A stretch of DNA of 64,000 bases from Planctomycetota bacterium (GTDB lineage: Bacteria > Planctomycetota > J058 > JAJDCP01). The notes under the pieces are model-generated. The model was not told where the DNA came from, made no database searches, and saw nothing but the letters and a program-made list of their open reading frames with translations. Positions 1-8,678 of the stretch are shown piece by piece. How positions within the stretch are numbered: position 1 is the stretch's first letter; each line of letters opens with the position of its first letter. Location: NCBI GenBank assembly GCA_029260765.1, contig JAJDCP010000056.1, positions 1 to 64,000 of the forward strand, read 5' to 3'. The translations under genes and the position numbers were made by a program.

Positions 1-239
1 CCCCCATCAAAGGTCTTCGGCGGCCCGCAACAGAGCGATCGTCCCCGATTCCCAAACCAACCCAAGGTAGGTCTGCCAACAAAGAAGACACCGACGCCAC
101 AGACAGCAAACGAAAGATGTCGACGCAACCAGGCAAACCCCACTGGCAGGCGTTACACCGCACTGTCGCCTACCGATCTGCTCCGCAGAGAACCAGACCC
201 CGGCCGAGCGTGCGCCAAGCCCGCCGCGGCCCGCGACGC

Positions 240-1787
240 CTAGCGCCGCGGCCGGTGCAACGCCTGGTCGCACAGGATCAGCGCCAGCGCCAGCATCAAC
301 AACCAGCTCCGCGCGGAGCTGTCCGCGTCGCCGGGCGCCTCCGGAGGGCTCGCTGGCGGCGCACGACGGAAGCTGCCGAGCGCGGACTCCTGCCGATCGA
401 GCACCCCGCAGCCGAGCCAGCCGCCAGCGGGAAGCGGATAGAGCCCCGGCGCACGACGGGCCTCCGCACAGGACCGCGCCACGAAGCTCCCCGCCCGCCA
501 GGCGGGGATGCCGCCGCGCCTCTGCCGCAGGCTGTCGAGCAGCTCGGCAAAGAAGATCGGAAAGGCAGCGGTCTTGGGAAAACTGCTGTCACGGGGAAGA
601 AAGCCGACCTCGACGTTGCCAGCTCGTTCACCGATCCACACCCGGCCCGCGGCGTCGACCAGCAGTGCGGCCGTCGACTCAGCGGGCAGCGGACTCCCGC
701 GCCAGACCTCGAGCGGATCAGCGGGCAGGCTGGGCCAGACCGGGTGCGGCACCCAGCTGAGCGCCCCGCGCGGCGCCTCGCCCGCCTGGTTACGAAACAA
801 CACCCGCACTCCGCGGACCGGTGCGGCGGGATCGGTGGTGAAGCGGACCCACGCGCTGTCGGGCTCGCTGCGCCGGACGGCCGGCAGCAGGGCGAGCACT
901 CTCTCGACCTCGGGAAGCCCCGCATCGACGGCGACCGTCAGTGTTTCCGCAGATTGGCGCCCGGCAAACACCAGGTCATCGACCGCCAGGGCGTCGCTGC
1001 CCTGCAGCCGGGCCTCGAGGCCGACGAAGGGCCCGAGATCGAGCTGCAGCACTTCGGCGCTCGCGCCCGTCACCTGCAACCGGGCGAGCCGCGTGCTCGT
1101 TCCGTCAGCCCGCACCCCCCTGAGCTCCAAAGCGCGCGCCGGCTGGACGGGCGGCCCATCGACACGCACAAAGACGCGCAGCCCGGCGGCCTCCAAGGCG
1201 GTGATGGCGAGATTGCTCGGGGTTTCCAGCCCGACCCCCACCGGAACCAGCTCCGCCGGAATCTCCCCGCCCCGGTCACTGATCGCCAATGCCAGGTCTG
1301 CCTGCCGGGCCTCGGCCAGCCAGGGCCCGTACAGCGCGCTTCGCTCGAGCCCGGCGACCCAGGGAGGGGCACCACCGGTCAGCTCGACCCACTCCAGCTG
1401 CCAGCCCGACCAGCCAGCGACCGTCTGCTGCAGAATCTGGCGCGCTTCTTCGGCCCGCGTGCGCCCTTCCGCATCGACGGCAGCCATCGCCGCGCCACTC
1501 TCGAGCAGGCAGAGGACCCGCAGCGGCCGCCCCAGGGCCCCGTGGACGCGCAGCTGGCACAATCCCAGGCTGACACAGACCAGGGCCGCCGCTTGCAGCC
1601 AGAAGTGCCGACTGGGCCATCCGCGTCTCCGCACAGGAGCTGAAGAAGGGCCCGCGGGCAGGCTCTGGAGGAGCATCAGGCTCGGCAGAACCCGCCGCTG
1701 GGGACGCCGCTGCCAGAGATCGAGCAGGTACAGCACCGGCAAGCCGGCCAGGAGCCAGAGCGGCCAGAGCAGTCCCAGCCGCAACAA
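240..1787 (-). CDS. BatA-type membrane protein
   Basis: About 515 residues. The N-terminus is a hydrophobic helix, a basic loop (WQRRPQRRVLPSLMLLQSLP) and a second hydrophobic helix, the layout of the BatA / aerotolerance N-terminal domain. The middle resembles a degenerate von Willebrand A / CARDB-like exported region. A last hydrophobic segment lies near the C-terminus, followed by a basic tail. I place the start at a TTG that falls 4 nt after the ispA stop; a longer reading would run into ispA and encodes no domain. No MIDAS motif is evident, so metal-dependent adhesion is unsupported. It is the last gene of the xseB-ispA run. The family call is from the N-terminal pattern; the function is unknown. 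Confidence 0.6.
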   Translation of the reverse strand: MLRLGLLWPLWLLAGLPVLYLLDLWQRRPQRRVLPSLMLLQSLPAGPSSAPVRRRGWPSRHFWLQAAALVCVSLGLCQLRVHGALGRPLRVLCLLESGAAMAAVDAEGRTRAEEARQILQQTVAGWSGWQLEWVELTGGAPPWVAGLERSALYGPWLAEARQADLALAISDRGGEIPAELVPVGVGLETPSNLAITALEAAGLRVFVRVDGPPVQPARALELRGVRADGTSTRLARLQVTGASAEVLQLDLGPFVGLEARLQGSDALAVDDLVFAGRQSAETLTVAVDAGLPEVERVLALLPAVRRSEPDSAWVRFTTDPAAPVRGVRVLFRNQAGEAPRGALSWVPHPVWPSLPADPLEVWRGSPLPAESTAALLVDAAGRVWIGERAGNVEVGFLPRDSSFPKTAAFPIFFAELLDSLRQRRGGIPAWRAGSFVARSCAEARRAPGLYPLPAGGWLGCGVLDRQESALGSFRRAPPASPPEAPGDADSSARSWLLMLALALILCDQALHRPRR

Positions 1788-1791
1788 GTGC

Positions 1792-2736
1792 TCAGGTCTC
1801 GCGTTCGACGATGAAATCCGCCACTTGGAGCAGGCGCTTGGCCGCGCTGCCCTGGGTCGCCAAGGCCAACTTTGCCTGCCGCACCGCGTTGCGCGCCATC
1901 TTGCGCGCCTCATCGAGGCCATAGAGCGCGGGGTAGGTCCGCTTGTTCCGTGCGAGATCCGAGCCTGCAGGCTTGCCCAGGACCTCGGTCGAAGCGGTCA
2001 CATCGAGAATATCATCGGCGATCTGGAAGGCGAGCCCGATCTGCGCACCGTAGCGCGACAACGCGGCCAGCGTGCGGCTATCCGCCCCACAAGCACGGGC
2101 GCCACACATCACCGCCGCGCGGATCAGGGCACCCGTCTTGAGCTTGTGGATGCTCTGCAACTCGATGTCCGTCTCGGCGCCCCCCTCGGCCTGCATGTCC
2201 AGGTCCTGGCCCGCGATCATGCCGCGGTATCCCGCCGATGCCGCCAATTGGGCCGCGATCGGCGCGGCCCGCTCGGGCGGTAGTTGGGTGCAGACCAACT
2301 CGAAGGCATGGGTCAGCAGCCCATCGCCTGCCAGCAAGGCCACCGCCTCACCGTAGACCTTGTGGTTGGTCGGACGCCCCCTTCGCAGGTCATCATCGTC
2401 CATACAAGGCAGGTCGTCGTGCACCAATGAGTAGACATGGATGCACTCGACGGCCATTGCTGCAGGGAGCGCGTGCGCGTAGTTCCCATCACCGAGTTGG
2501 CTGGCCAGCAACGCGAGAATGGGCCGCAAGCGCTTGCCACCCTTCAAGCTGTAGCGCATCGCCTCGGCGACACGTGCGTGCGGCACGTCAGCCAGGGGAA
2601 CAAACACGTCCAGGGCATGATCGATGGCGGGGCGCCAGCGCGAGAACAAATCCTGGAGGCTGGTGTCTGCGTCGACCACGAAGGGGCGGCACAGCTCTTC
2701 CATCTCTTCCTTGCGGGCCTGGGTGAACGGGGTCAA
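1792..2736 (-). CDS. ispA: Polyprenyl (farnesyl/geranylgeranyl) diphosphate synthase
   Basis: 314 residues, the usual length for short-chain trans-prenyltransferases that condense IPP with allylic diphosphates in the cytoplasm. The first Asp-rich motif is DDLPCMDDDDLRRGRPT, with the bacterial DDx4D spacing. The second is DDILD, preceded by FQIA. GGKRLRP, the IPP-binding loop, is present near residue 67. The TTG start shares TTGA with the stop of the upstream xseB, with an AGGAG element just before it; a later ATG (2703) is possible but leaves a poorer RBS. xseB-ispA adjacency is common in bacteria, usually followed by dxs; here a BatA-like gene follows instead. Chain length (C15 or C20) cannot be decided by eye. 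Confidence 0.93.
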   Translation of the reverse strand: MTPFTQARKEEMEELCRPFVVDADTSLQDLFSRWRPAIDHALDVFVPLADVPHARVAEAMRYSLKGGKRLRPILALLASQLGDGNYAHALPAAMAVECIHVYSLVHDDLPCMDDDDLRRGRPTNHKVYGEAVALLAGDGLLTHAFELVCTQLPPERAAPIAAQLAASAGYRGMIAGQDLDMQAEGGAETDIELQSIHKLKTGALIRAAVMCGARACGADSRTLAALSRYGAQIGLAFQIADDILDVTASTEVLGKPAGSDLARNKRTYPALYGLDEARKMARNAVRQAKLALATQGSAAKRLLQVADFIVERET

Positions 2737-3017
2737 CGCAGCTCTCCTGTGTCCACATCGTGCTCGGGCAGGGGAGCCCGTTCGAGCGATCCGTCGGGTC
2801 CCCGGCTCAACAGCTCAATTTTGGCCTCGGCCTGATCGAGCATTTGCTGGCAGAGCTTCAGCGCACGGATGCCTTCTTCGTAACGAGCCAGGGAGGCAGC
2901 CAACGGGATCTGGCCGGTCTCGAGCTCACGAACCACGTCTTCAACCCGCTCGAGGCTGGCTTCGAAACTGGGTTCTGTTGTGTCTGGCGCATCGGGCGTG
3001 GGCGGCTCGGGTGGCAC
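2733..3017 (-). CDS. xseB: Exodeoxyribonuclease VII small subunit
   Basis: 94 residues, the usual size of XseB, the small subunit that binds XseA in the nuclease degrading single-stranded DNA. The core matches the family: SFEASLERVEDVVRELETGQ, then PLAASLARYEEGI and LKLCQQMLDQAEAKIE. The N-terminal 15 residues are Pro/Asp-rich and the C-terminal 20 are acidic. The start is GTG with GGAG about eight bases upstream. It overlaps ispA by 4 nt. The large subunit xseA is not in the window. Confidence 0.9.
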   Translation of the reverse strand: MPPEPPTPDAPDTTEPSFEASLERVEDVVRELETGQIPLAASLARYEEGIRALKLCQQMLDQAEAKIELLSRGPDGSLERAPLPEHDVDTGELR

Positions 3018-3108
3018 GGGCGAGCTCCGATTTTTTCGTGATCATACGATATCCAGCCGGCGATGTCACCGGGTGGAACCGCGCCTTGAAGTCGCCCAGG
3101 CGAAAGCG

Positions 3109-3438
3109 TCAAGCCCCTTGGGCAGGCGGGTTGCAGACCGGACAAGGAGACTTCATGCGGACCCCCGGGGCCGAACGCCTGCGCAGGCCATCGCATTTCC
3201 GGCAGACCGAGAACTCTTTCATGATCTGCCGCTGCACCTTTGAGATCTGTGGGCCCTTGAGATCGGCCAGTTGGGCGAATGTACGCCAATCAACCTTCTT
3301 GCTGATGGCATTGCAGGTCTCAAAGATGTCCGAGACCGCCTGCCCCTGCACAAAGCCGAGCCGCACACAGACTTCGGTGAAAACGGCGATCAACTCGGGG
3401 GTACCCCCACCCGCCGGTGTTTCCTGGCTTTCGGTCAC
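3109..3438 (-). CDS. Small zinc-ribbon protein
   Basis: 109 residues that I cannot assign to a named family. Residues 13-75 look like a compact helical domain (ELIAVFTEVCVRLGF, SDIFETCNAISKK, FAQLADLKG). The C-terminus carries two Cys pairs (VCRKCDG and CPVCN) about 20 residues apart, a likely zinc ribbon. The GTG start is preceded by AAAGG at a suitable distance. It reads in the same direction as xseB and ispA, 91 nt upstream of xseB, so it could share a transcript. A nucleic-acid or protein-binding role is only a guess. Confidence 0.65.
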   Translation of the reverse strand: MTESQETPAGGGTPELIAVFTEVCVRLGFVQGQAVSDIFETCNAISKKVDWRTFAQLADLKGPQISKVQRQIMKEFSVCRKCDGLRRRSAPGVRMKSPCPVCNPPAQGA

Positions 3439-3482
3439 AATGCAGCCTTTCTGTGCTGAGCTTCGTGTGTGAGGACATCCCT

Positions 3483-5039
3483 TTAGATATCGATCATACC
3501 GGCTTCACCTGCAAGATGCCGCACATGATAGAGATCGGTCCGTCGGTCCTTCCAGTTTTGCACGACACCGGTTTGGCGGTGGCGCCGGACCAACTCGAGA
3601 TCGATATCATGAATCAACAGGCTCTCGACATTGGCCGTCGACTCTGAGGCCACGCCATCCCGCGGAAAGGCGAAGTCCACCGGGGTCAGAATGGCCGACT
3701 GTGCAAAATGGATGCCTGCGTTGTCAACGAACGGCAGGTTGCCCGTGCAGCCGGAGACTACCGTATAGACATGGTTCTCGATACAGCGCGCGAGCGCGCA
3801 CTGACGTACGCGCATGTAGCCCTGGCGGGTGTCTGTATTCGACGGCACGAAAATGATGCGTGCGCCCTTCGCCGTCGAGATCCGGGCCAACTCGGGGAAC
3901 TCGATGTCGTAACAGATCTGGATGCTGATCTTGCCGCAATCGGTGTCGAAGACCTCCAGGTGCGTGCCTGGATTTACCCCCCACCAGCGGCGTTCGTTGG
4001 GCGTGCAGTGCAGCTTGTACTGTTTTCCGATCGTGCCGTCCCGCCGGAACAGATAGGAGATGTTGTACAAGTGCTCATCCTCGACGGTCAGGTGAGAACC
4101 GCCGATCAGGTTGATGTTGTACTCGACAGCCAGCCCGCGGAAGGTGTCGAGGTACTCCGGTGTGAAGCGCGACAGGGCCCGGGCCGCCATCCCCATGCGG
4201 CACGGTTCGACGAGAGACAGCAACTGGGTGGTGAACAGCTCGGGAAACAACAAGAAGTCGCACTTGTAGTCTGAGCCCTCATCGACGAAGAACTCGCACT
4301 GGCGGCGGAATTCCTCAAAAGTGCTGATGCGCCGCATCTGGTATTGCACAACGCCAATCCGCACCGGTGTCTCGTTGCGCAGGCGACGCCGGCGTGGACC
4401 TCGGTGCTCGAGGTTCGTCCATTCGAGATAGGTCGCGTAGCCACAAGATTCCGTGTCGTCGGGCAGGTAGTCGGGAATCAGACCCTTCATCACGAAGCCA
4501 TTGGCGATCTGGGCCGTCAAGACCGGATCGAAGATGGCCTTCTCCATCACCTTCTCGACGTACTCACGGGGGCTGAGCGTGTCCGCGTGTTTGTGGAATC
4601 CAGGGATGCGCCCTCCGACCAGGATGCGGCTCAGATTCAAGCGACGCACCAGGTCTTTGCGGGCGTTGTAGAGGCGACGGGAGAACTTGTGCCCGCGGAA
4701 GTCGGGGTGCACCATGATCTCGATGCCGTACAGCGTGTCGCCTTCGGAGTCATGGTTCCGGATGAAGCCGTTGTCGGCGACTTTCTTCCAGTCCTGCCAC
4801 TCGGAGTAATCGTCAAAGTCTACAATCAGACTGCTCGAACTGGCAGCGAGCCGACCTTCGACCTCGATACACATCTGCCCTTCGGGAAAGATCTCGATCT
4901 GGCTGGTGATGTGCTCGGCTCCCGAGGGTTCCATCCCGGGAAAGCAGAGCTGCGACAGCGCAAGCAACTGCGGCACGTCCTCGACGGTCAGGGGACGCAG
5001 ATGCATCTTGCGTTCGAAATCACTCAGGTCTAAAGCCAT
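3483..5039 (-). CDS. GNAT acetyltransferase / carbon-nitrogen hydrolase fusion
   Basis: 518 residues. Residues 1-210 are a GNAT-type N-acetyltransferase domain ([21 protein letters not shown]; the acetyl-CoA-binding region near [18 protein letters not shown]). Residues 225-518 are a nitrilase-superfamily amidohydrolase with the Glu of LLFPELFT, the Lys of YKLHCTP and the Cys of [12 protein letters not shown] forming the Glu-Lys-Cys set. This fusion occurs in diverse bacteria. The substrate is unknown; an amide made or released by the paired domains is inference. The ATG at 5039 is chosen because GGAGG lies seven bases upstream; an ATG nine codons earlier has none. A 64-nt gap separates it from the upstream gene. 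Confidence 0.88.
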   Translation of the reverse strand: MALDLSDFERKMHLRPLTVEDVPQLLALSQLCFPGMEPSGAEHITSQIEIFPEGQMCIEVEGRLAASSSSLIVDFDDYSEWQDWKKVADNGFIRNHDSEGDTLYGIEIMVHPDFRGHKFSRRLYNARKDLVRRLNLSRILVGGRIPGFHKHADTLSPREYVEKVMEKAIFDPVLTAQIANGFVMKGLIPDYLPDDTESCGYATYLEWTNLEHRGPRRRRLRNETPVRIGVVQYQMRRISTFEEFRRQCEFFVDEGSDYKCDFLLFPELFTTQLLSLVEPCRMGMAARALSRFTPEYLDTFRGLAVEYNINLIGGSHLTVEDEHLYNISYLFRRDGTIGKQYKLHCTPNERRWWGVNPGTHLEVFDTDCGKISIQICYDIEFPELARISTAKGARIIFVPSNTDTRQGYMRVRQCALARCIENHVYTVVSGCTGNLPFVDNAGIHFAQSAILTPVDFAFPRDGVASESTANVESLLIHDIDLELVRRHRQTGVVQNWKDRRTDLYHVRHLAGEAGMIDI

Positions 5040-5103
5040 GGCCGTTCCTCCATGAGGGACGGCCATAGTTCAGCAGGATAGGAGGAAAGTCAAGGGACTG
5101 AGA

Positions 5104-5874
5104 TCAGGCGTCGAAGCCGCCGCCCTTCAAGGTCAGGATCAGCTGATCAACGGTGAGCTCGACAACCTGCTGTTTGTCGACCTGGCCTGCGAACAGGCCC
5201 TCGGCGGTGAGTTTGGTCTTGCCTGGTTTGACGGCCTTGAGTTGGATCGGGCCCGGCTGGGTGACCTCTTTCTTGGCGACCGTGAAGATCCCCTCGGGCT
5301 CGAATCTCAGCCGCACTTTTTCGTAGTTGCTGAACTTCAGGTCGACATTCATCGCCTGGTCGAGCAGACACTGCTTCTTATTGGCAACAAGTGTGAGCTC
5401 GGTCTTGCGCTCTTCGACCTGGACCTTGCCGTTGAACTCGATATACCACGGAGCGTTTTTGTCTTCTTTCTGATTCTTCTCGATGCCCGCGATCTCGAGC
5501 AAGGCACGCTTGAGCGCCTCGCGTGCGACCACTTCGCCGCTCTTGCCGCCCAGAAATTCTTTCTCTTTGCGGAACACGACCTTGAGCTCGGGAATCGTGA
5601 CGGCGCCGACCTTTTTGGCGGCCAGCCATTCGCCGACTTTGGCTTCCTTGCCATCGAGCTTGATGGTGTCGTTGAGCATCTTGTTCCAGGTCTGCTCGAT
5701 CTGCGTAACAGCCGCCTGCCACTTTCCGTCGGAAGCCGCCGCTTGCTGAAGGATCTTGTCAGGCTGGACTTTGGCGGGACGGGCCGTCGCCATTTCTTTA
5801 ATGGCTCCTCCCGCTGGAGCGGGCGCGGGAGCGGGGGCGACTTGCTTGGCTGCTGCTTGCTTGGCTAGGGCCAT
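5104..5874 (-). CDS. Uncharacterised protein with C-terminal Ig-like domain
   Basis: 256 residues, no named family recognised. It begins with an Ala/Pro/Gln-rich low-complexity stretch (about residues 1-25, APAPAPAPAGG). A Lys/Glu-rich middle follows, and then a C-terminal beta-rich segment (GIFTVAKKEVTQPGPIQLKA, then PGKTKLTAEG) resembling bacterial Ig-like folds. No signal peptide is visible. The start is the ATG with AGGAG seven to eight bases upstream; the frame stays open a further 42 codons but without an RBS. The promoter region is shared with the divergent gene at 6021, whose product has a similar Ig-like motif, so the two may work together. Confidence 0.6.
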   Translation of the reverse strand: MALAKQAAAKQVAPAPAPAPAGGAIKEMATARPAKVQPDKILQQAAASDGKWQAAVTQIEQTWNKMLNDTIKLDGKEAKVGEWLAAKKVGAVTIPELKVVFRKEKEFLGGKSGEVVAREALKRALLEIAGIEKNQKEDKNAPWYIEFNGKVQVEERKTELTLVANKKQCLLDQAMNVDLKFSNYEKVRLRFEPEGIFTVAKKEVTQPGPIQLKAVKPGKTKLTAEGLFAGQVDKQQVVELTVDQLILTLKGGGFDA

Positions 5875-5911
5875 CGTGCATCTCCTGAAAGGAAGTTCTC
5901 CTATGCTCGCT

Positions 5912-5917
5912 ATTATA
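5912..5917 (-). promoter_or_regulatory. -10 hexamer for the gene starting at 5874
   Basis: Perfect TATAAT on the minus strand, about 38 nt upstream of the ATG at 5874. No good -35 is seen at 16-18 nt spacing. It sits next to the divergent plus-strand promoter at 5938-5966, so the two could interfere. Confidence 0.45.
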
Positions 5918-5937
5918 GTGAACGCACGGGCAATTTG

Positions 5938-5966
5938 TTGGAGGTCGCCCCGGCGCGCGCTACAAT
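5938..5966 (+). promoter_or_regulatory. Sigma70-like promoter for the gene at 6021
   Basis: TTGGAG at 5938-5943, a 17-nt spacer, then TACAAT at 5961-5966. This places transcription start near 5973, about 48 nt before the ATG. Confidence 0.55.
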
Positions 5967-6020
5967 TAATTTTGCAACCCTTTGTGGAAGCTGTTCCCAA
6001 GCCAATCAGGAGCCCCCCTC

Positions 6021-6368
6021 ATGCCTCCGATCGCCGTGCACACTCCCCAGACCGACACTCTCTTTCTGCGCCTTGAGGCCCAGACAATTCGCGTCGACGC
6101 CGGTCAAGCCATCGATGTCTTTGTCGCCTTCGATGGTCTGGAACAGGTCTCCTTGCAGATGGTTCCCCTCGAACCTTTCGGCATCGACCTGAAGAGCCTC
6201 ACCCGCCCAGGCACTGTGCGCTTGAAGGGCCGGGCAGACGGTGTCGCGACCCTGATCGCCCGCGGCCGTACCGAGACCGGCGCCCAGCGCGAAGCGATGG
6301 TGCATGTGCGCTGTGACGGTGCCGAGCTGCGCCTGATCGGCTGGGGCTATATCCCCGCCGACGACTGA
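6021..6368 (+). CDS. Small Ig-like protein
   Basis: 115 residues, no named family recognised. Beta-strand pattern throughout (LFLRLEAQTIRVDAGQAIDV, then VRLKGRADGVATLIARG) without a signal peptide or membrane segment. The segment GIDLKSLTRPGTVRLK parallels GIFTVAKKEVTQPGPIQLK in the divergent gene ending at 5104, so both probably carry the same kind of domain. The start is the ATG with AGGAG ten bases upstream; an earlier in-frame ATG at 5982 lacks an RBS. A ferredoxin gene follows after 9 nt, probably in one transcript. Confidence 0.6.
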   Translation: MPPIAVHTPQTDTLFLRLEAQTIRVDAGQAIDVFVAFDGLEQVSLQMVPLEPFGIDLKSLTRPGTVRLKGRADGVATLIARGRTETGAQREAMVHVRCDGAELRLIGWGYIPADD

Positions 6369-6377
6369 GCCCCGCCT

Positions 6378-6707
6378 GTGGCCTGCGTCGTCACCGACTC
6401 TTGCCGCGGCTGTCGCGACTGTGTCGCGGTCTGCCCGATAGGGTGTTTCTACGAAGACGGCCGCCAGGTCCTGATCCATCCCGACGAATGCATCAACTGT
6501 CTGGCCTGCTACATGGCATGCCCGGTCAAAGCCATCCACCCGGAGACCGCGCTCCCGGACGGACATGCAGCCCCGGCGCGCAACGCCCAGGCGACTCGCT
6601 CGGGCAAGCTCAAACGCGCCATCCCCGGTCCGCTGAGGAGAGGCTCGAGACGAGCGGTCCAGGGCCGCAGCGCGGCGGAAGCCTACCGGCCCCAAACACC
6701 AGCTTGA
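6378..6707 (+). CDS. 2[4Fe-4S] ferredoxin with basic tail
   Basis: 109 residues. Two classical cluster motifs are present: CRGCRDCVAVCP (residues 9-20) and CINCLACYMACP (38-49), so two 4Fe-4S clusters are expected. Residues 1-60 are the ferredoxin. The last 45 or so residues are Arg/Ala/Pro-rich, basic and probably disordered (GKLKRAIPGPLRRGSRR), which is longer than usual. The GTG start lies 9 nt after the preceding stop. The redox partner is unknown. Classical ferredoxin motif evidence is strong; the basic tail could dock to an acidic partner (inference). Confidence 0.88.
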   Translation: MACVVTDSCRGCRDCVAVCPIGCFYEDGRQVLIHPDECINCLACYMACPVKAIHPETALPDGHAAPARNAQATRSGKLKRAIPGPLRRGSRRAVQGRSAAEAYRPQTPA

Positions 6708-6818
6708 GCAACTCCTTACAAGCTCTCCCCAGCAGCCGCGCAGCGAGCCTGGCAGTGGTCTGTACTGCATCGGGCAGGCAGAGATGTGGCGGGCACGCAA
6801 AGCGGGCCGGAGAGCTGC

Positions 6819-6847
6819 TTGCCTGGGCGGGCTCGGCCGACTATGAT
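6819..6847 (+). promoter_or_regulatory. Sigma70-like promoter for the AspRS-like operon
   Basis: TTGCCT at 6819-6824, a 17-nt spacer, TATGAT at 6842-6847. The 5' leader to the ATG at 6933 would be about 80 nt. The remainder of the 6708-6932 gap shows nothing else I can support. Confidence 0.55.
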
Positions 6848-6932
6848 CCTGGGTATTGCCCCAGAACAGCAGACGGCGTCCGCCTGCCCGCCTTGAGCGG
6901 GAGCGAGCGGGCGCCCCCGAGCGAGGCACGCG

Positions 6933-8678
6933 ATGGCAGACGATGCACCCGAAGCGGGCGCCGAGCAGCAGGGCCCCCGCCACGCGACAAGATTCCGCAC
7001 CCACACCTGTGGTGGGCTGCGGCCCGAAGACGTAGGTGACACACCGGTCAAGCTGGCCGGATTCATCGAGGAGAAGCCCGAAGGCGGCTTGATGTTGCGC
7101 GACGCCTGGGGCAGCACCTTGCTCCAGGTGGCTGAGGGGGCTCTCCCCTATGTCGCCGACCGCTTCGAGCGGGTCGCTTTGCAGGCGGTCGTTCAGGTCA
7201 AAGGCAAGGTCGCCGAACGCGCCGACAAAGACGAAGACTCACCGAGCGGCGGCGTGCAGGTGATGGTCGAGACGATCGACTTCCTGTCGGACGCAGGCGA
7301 GCTGCCCGAGGGCGTGTTGGGCGACGAGAAGGTCGAGCTCGAGAAGCGGCTCGAATTCCGGCAGCTGTACCTGCGCCGCAAAGACGTGCAGGAACGGCTG
7401 GCCAAGCGCTCAAAGACGACCTTCCAGACGCGCGAATACCTGCTCGATAGCGGCTTTCTCGAGATAGAGACACCGCATCTGTTCTGGTATGACAACGTCG
7501 CCCTCGACCCCGAGCAGGTTCTCGTCGGCGACGGCAAGTCCTTCGCCCTGCCCTGCGGTCCGGTGGTACTCAACCAGTACGTGAAAGCAGGTCAGTTTGA
7601 CCGCTACTTCCAGTTCCAGCGCATCACGAGACGAGAAGACGACCCCGGCCCCTACCATCAGCCGGAGTTCACCGGGCTCGATCTCAACATGAGCTACTGC
7701 GACGTGGATGACTTCGTCAAGCTGGTCGACGGGCTGCTTGCCCACCTCTACAAGGAAGTGCTCGATGTCGAGCTCGAGATTCCCAGCCAGCGCATGAGCC
7801 ACAAAGAGGCGTTGGAGAAATACGGTTTCGACAAGCCGGACATGCGCTTCGAGTGTTTCGTCGGCGATGGCGGGGGCGGCAAGACCTTCACGGTGCCGGG
7901 CAAGGGCGACAAGCTGGCCGAAGCCGAGGAGGTGATCAAGGACATCAAGGTCGAGGGAGCCACTCTCAAAGTGGAAGCTTCGGGTAGTGATCTTGTCGTG
8001 ACCGCGACGGGCAAGCGGCCTGAAGTCACTGGGGAAGCGGCCGGCAAGGCCCGCAACGCCTTGGGTATCAAGCTCGAGCTGGTCGACAAGGACAAGCACA
8101 TCCCGGTCTGGATCGACAAGTACCCCTTCATGACGATCGACAAGGAAGTCGACGAATGGGTGCCCGGTGTGGTGGTCTTCACGCGGCCCGTCGATGACGA
8201 CGAGGACATGGAGATCGTGATGAAGAACGACGCCGAACGGCGTCACCTGGCGCGCGCACGCGCCTTCGACCTCGTGCTCGACGGTGTCGAGATCGCCAGC
8301 GCCTACATCGGCAACCACAATCAAGAGCTGCAGCGCTGGTGCTGGCGGCACGTCTTCCAGCAAGACACCGAAGACTTCGTGCGCCTGCGCGCCCCGATCG
8401 AATCGCATCGCTTCGGCATTCCTCCACACGGAGGCATGGTGATCGGTTTCGACAGGTTGGTGGCGGGCATGCTGGGGGTGGAGACCATCGACGAGGTGAT
8501 GACCTTCCCCAAGACTTCTGAATGCGAAGACCCGATGTTGGGTGCGCCGGGCCCCGTGCCCGCTGAGGTGGCTGAGCCGCTCGTCGAAGACGCGCCCCCG
8601 CCCGAGTACACGATGGAAACGATGATGTCCGAGATCCTCGAAGGGGAGAAGGGCACGGAGGGCTCCGGCAATGACTGA
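6933..8678 (+). CDS. AspRS-like paralogue A, altered active site
   Basis: 581 residues with the bacterial AspRS layout: an OB-fold opening with RTHTCGGLRPEDVG (22-35), then a class II catalytic core. Motif 2 resembles FRxE...QPEFT but reads ITRREDDPGPYHQPEFT (231-247). Motif 3 keeps GFDR (505-508) and PPHGG. The GAD insertion is shortened (about 285-395). Residues that read the Asp side chain in true AspRS look replaced: the QSPQLFKQ loop is CGPVVLNQ (Lys to Asn), and GGGSIRIH near 456-462 is ASAYIGNH (Arg to Gly). I therefore doubt it charges tRNA-Asp; a different amino acid, acceptor or a regulatory role is possible. It overlaps the next AspRS-like gene by 8 nt. The C-terminal 45 residues are acidic. 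Confidence 0.8.
   Translation: MADDAPEAGAEQQGPRHATRFRTHTCGGLRPEDVGDTPVKLAGFIEEKPEGGLMLRDAWGSTLLQVAEGALPYVADRFERVALQAVVQVKGKVAERADKDEDSPSGGVQVMVETIDFLSDAGELPEGVLGDEKVELEKRLEFRQLYLRRKDVQERLAKRSKTTFQTREYLLDSGFLEIETPHLFWYDNVALDPEQVLVGDGKSFALPCGPVVLNQYVKAGQFDRYFQFQRITRREDDPGPYHQPEFTGLDLNMSYCDVDDFVKLVDGLLAHLYKEVLDVELEIPSQRMSHKEALEKYGFDKPDMRFECFVGDGGGGKTFTVPGKGDKLAEAEEVIKDIKVEGATLKVEASGSDLVVTATGKRPEVTGEAAGKARNALGIKLELVDKDKHIPVWIDKYPFMTIDKEVDEWVPGVVVFTRPVDDDEDMEIVMKNDAERRHLARARAFDLVLDGVEIASAYIGNHNQELQRWCWRHVFQQDTEDFVRLRAPIESHRFGIPPHGGMVIGFDRLVAGMLGVETIDEVMTFPKTSECEDPMLGAPGPVPAEVAEPLVEDAPPPEYTMETMMSEILEGEKGTEGSGND

Noticed and set aside
1..239. Possible small gene before the BatA-like gene (minus frame 7-273)
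   Set aside because: 88 codons, Cys/Trp-rich, no RBS or homology pattern; I see nothing supportable in this stretch.
117..1643. Long plus-strand open frame opposite the BatA-like gene
   Set aside because: Low-complexity Arg/Pro/Ala sequence with no domain; it is the antisense of a gene with clear membrane helices, a common high-GC artefact.
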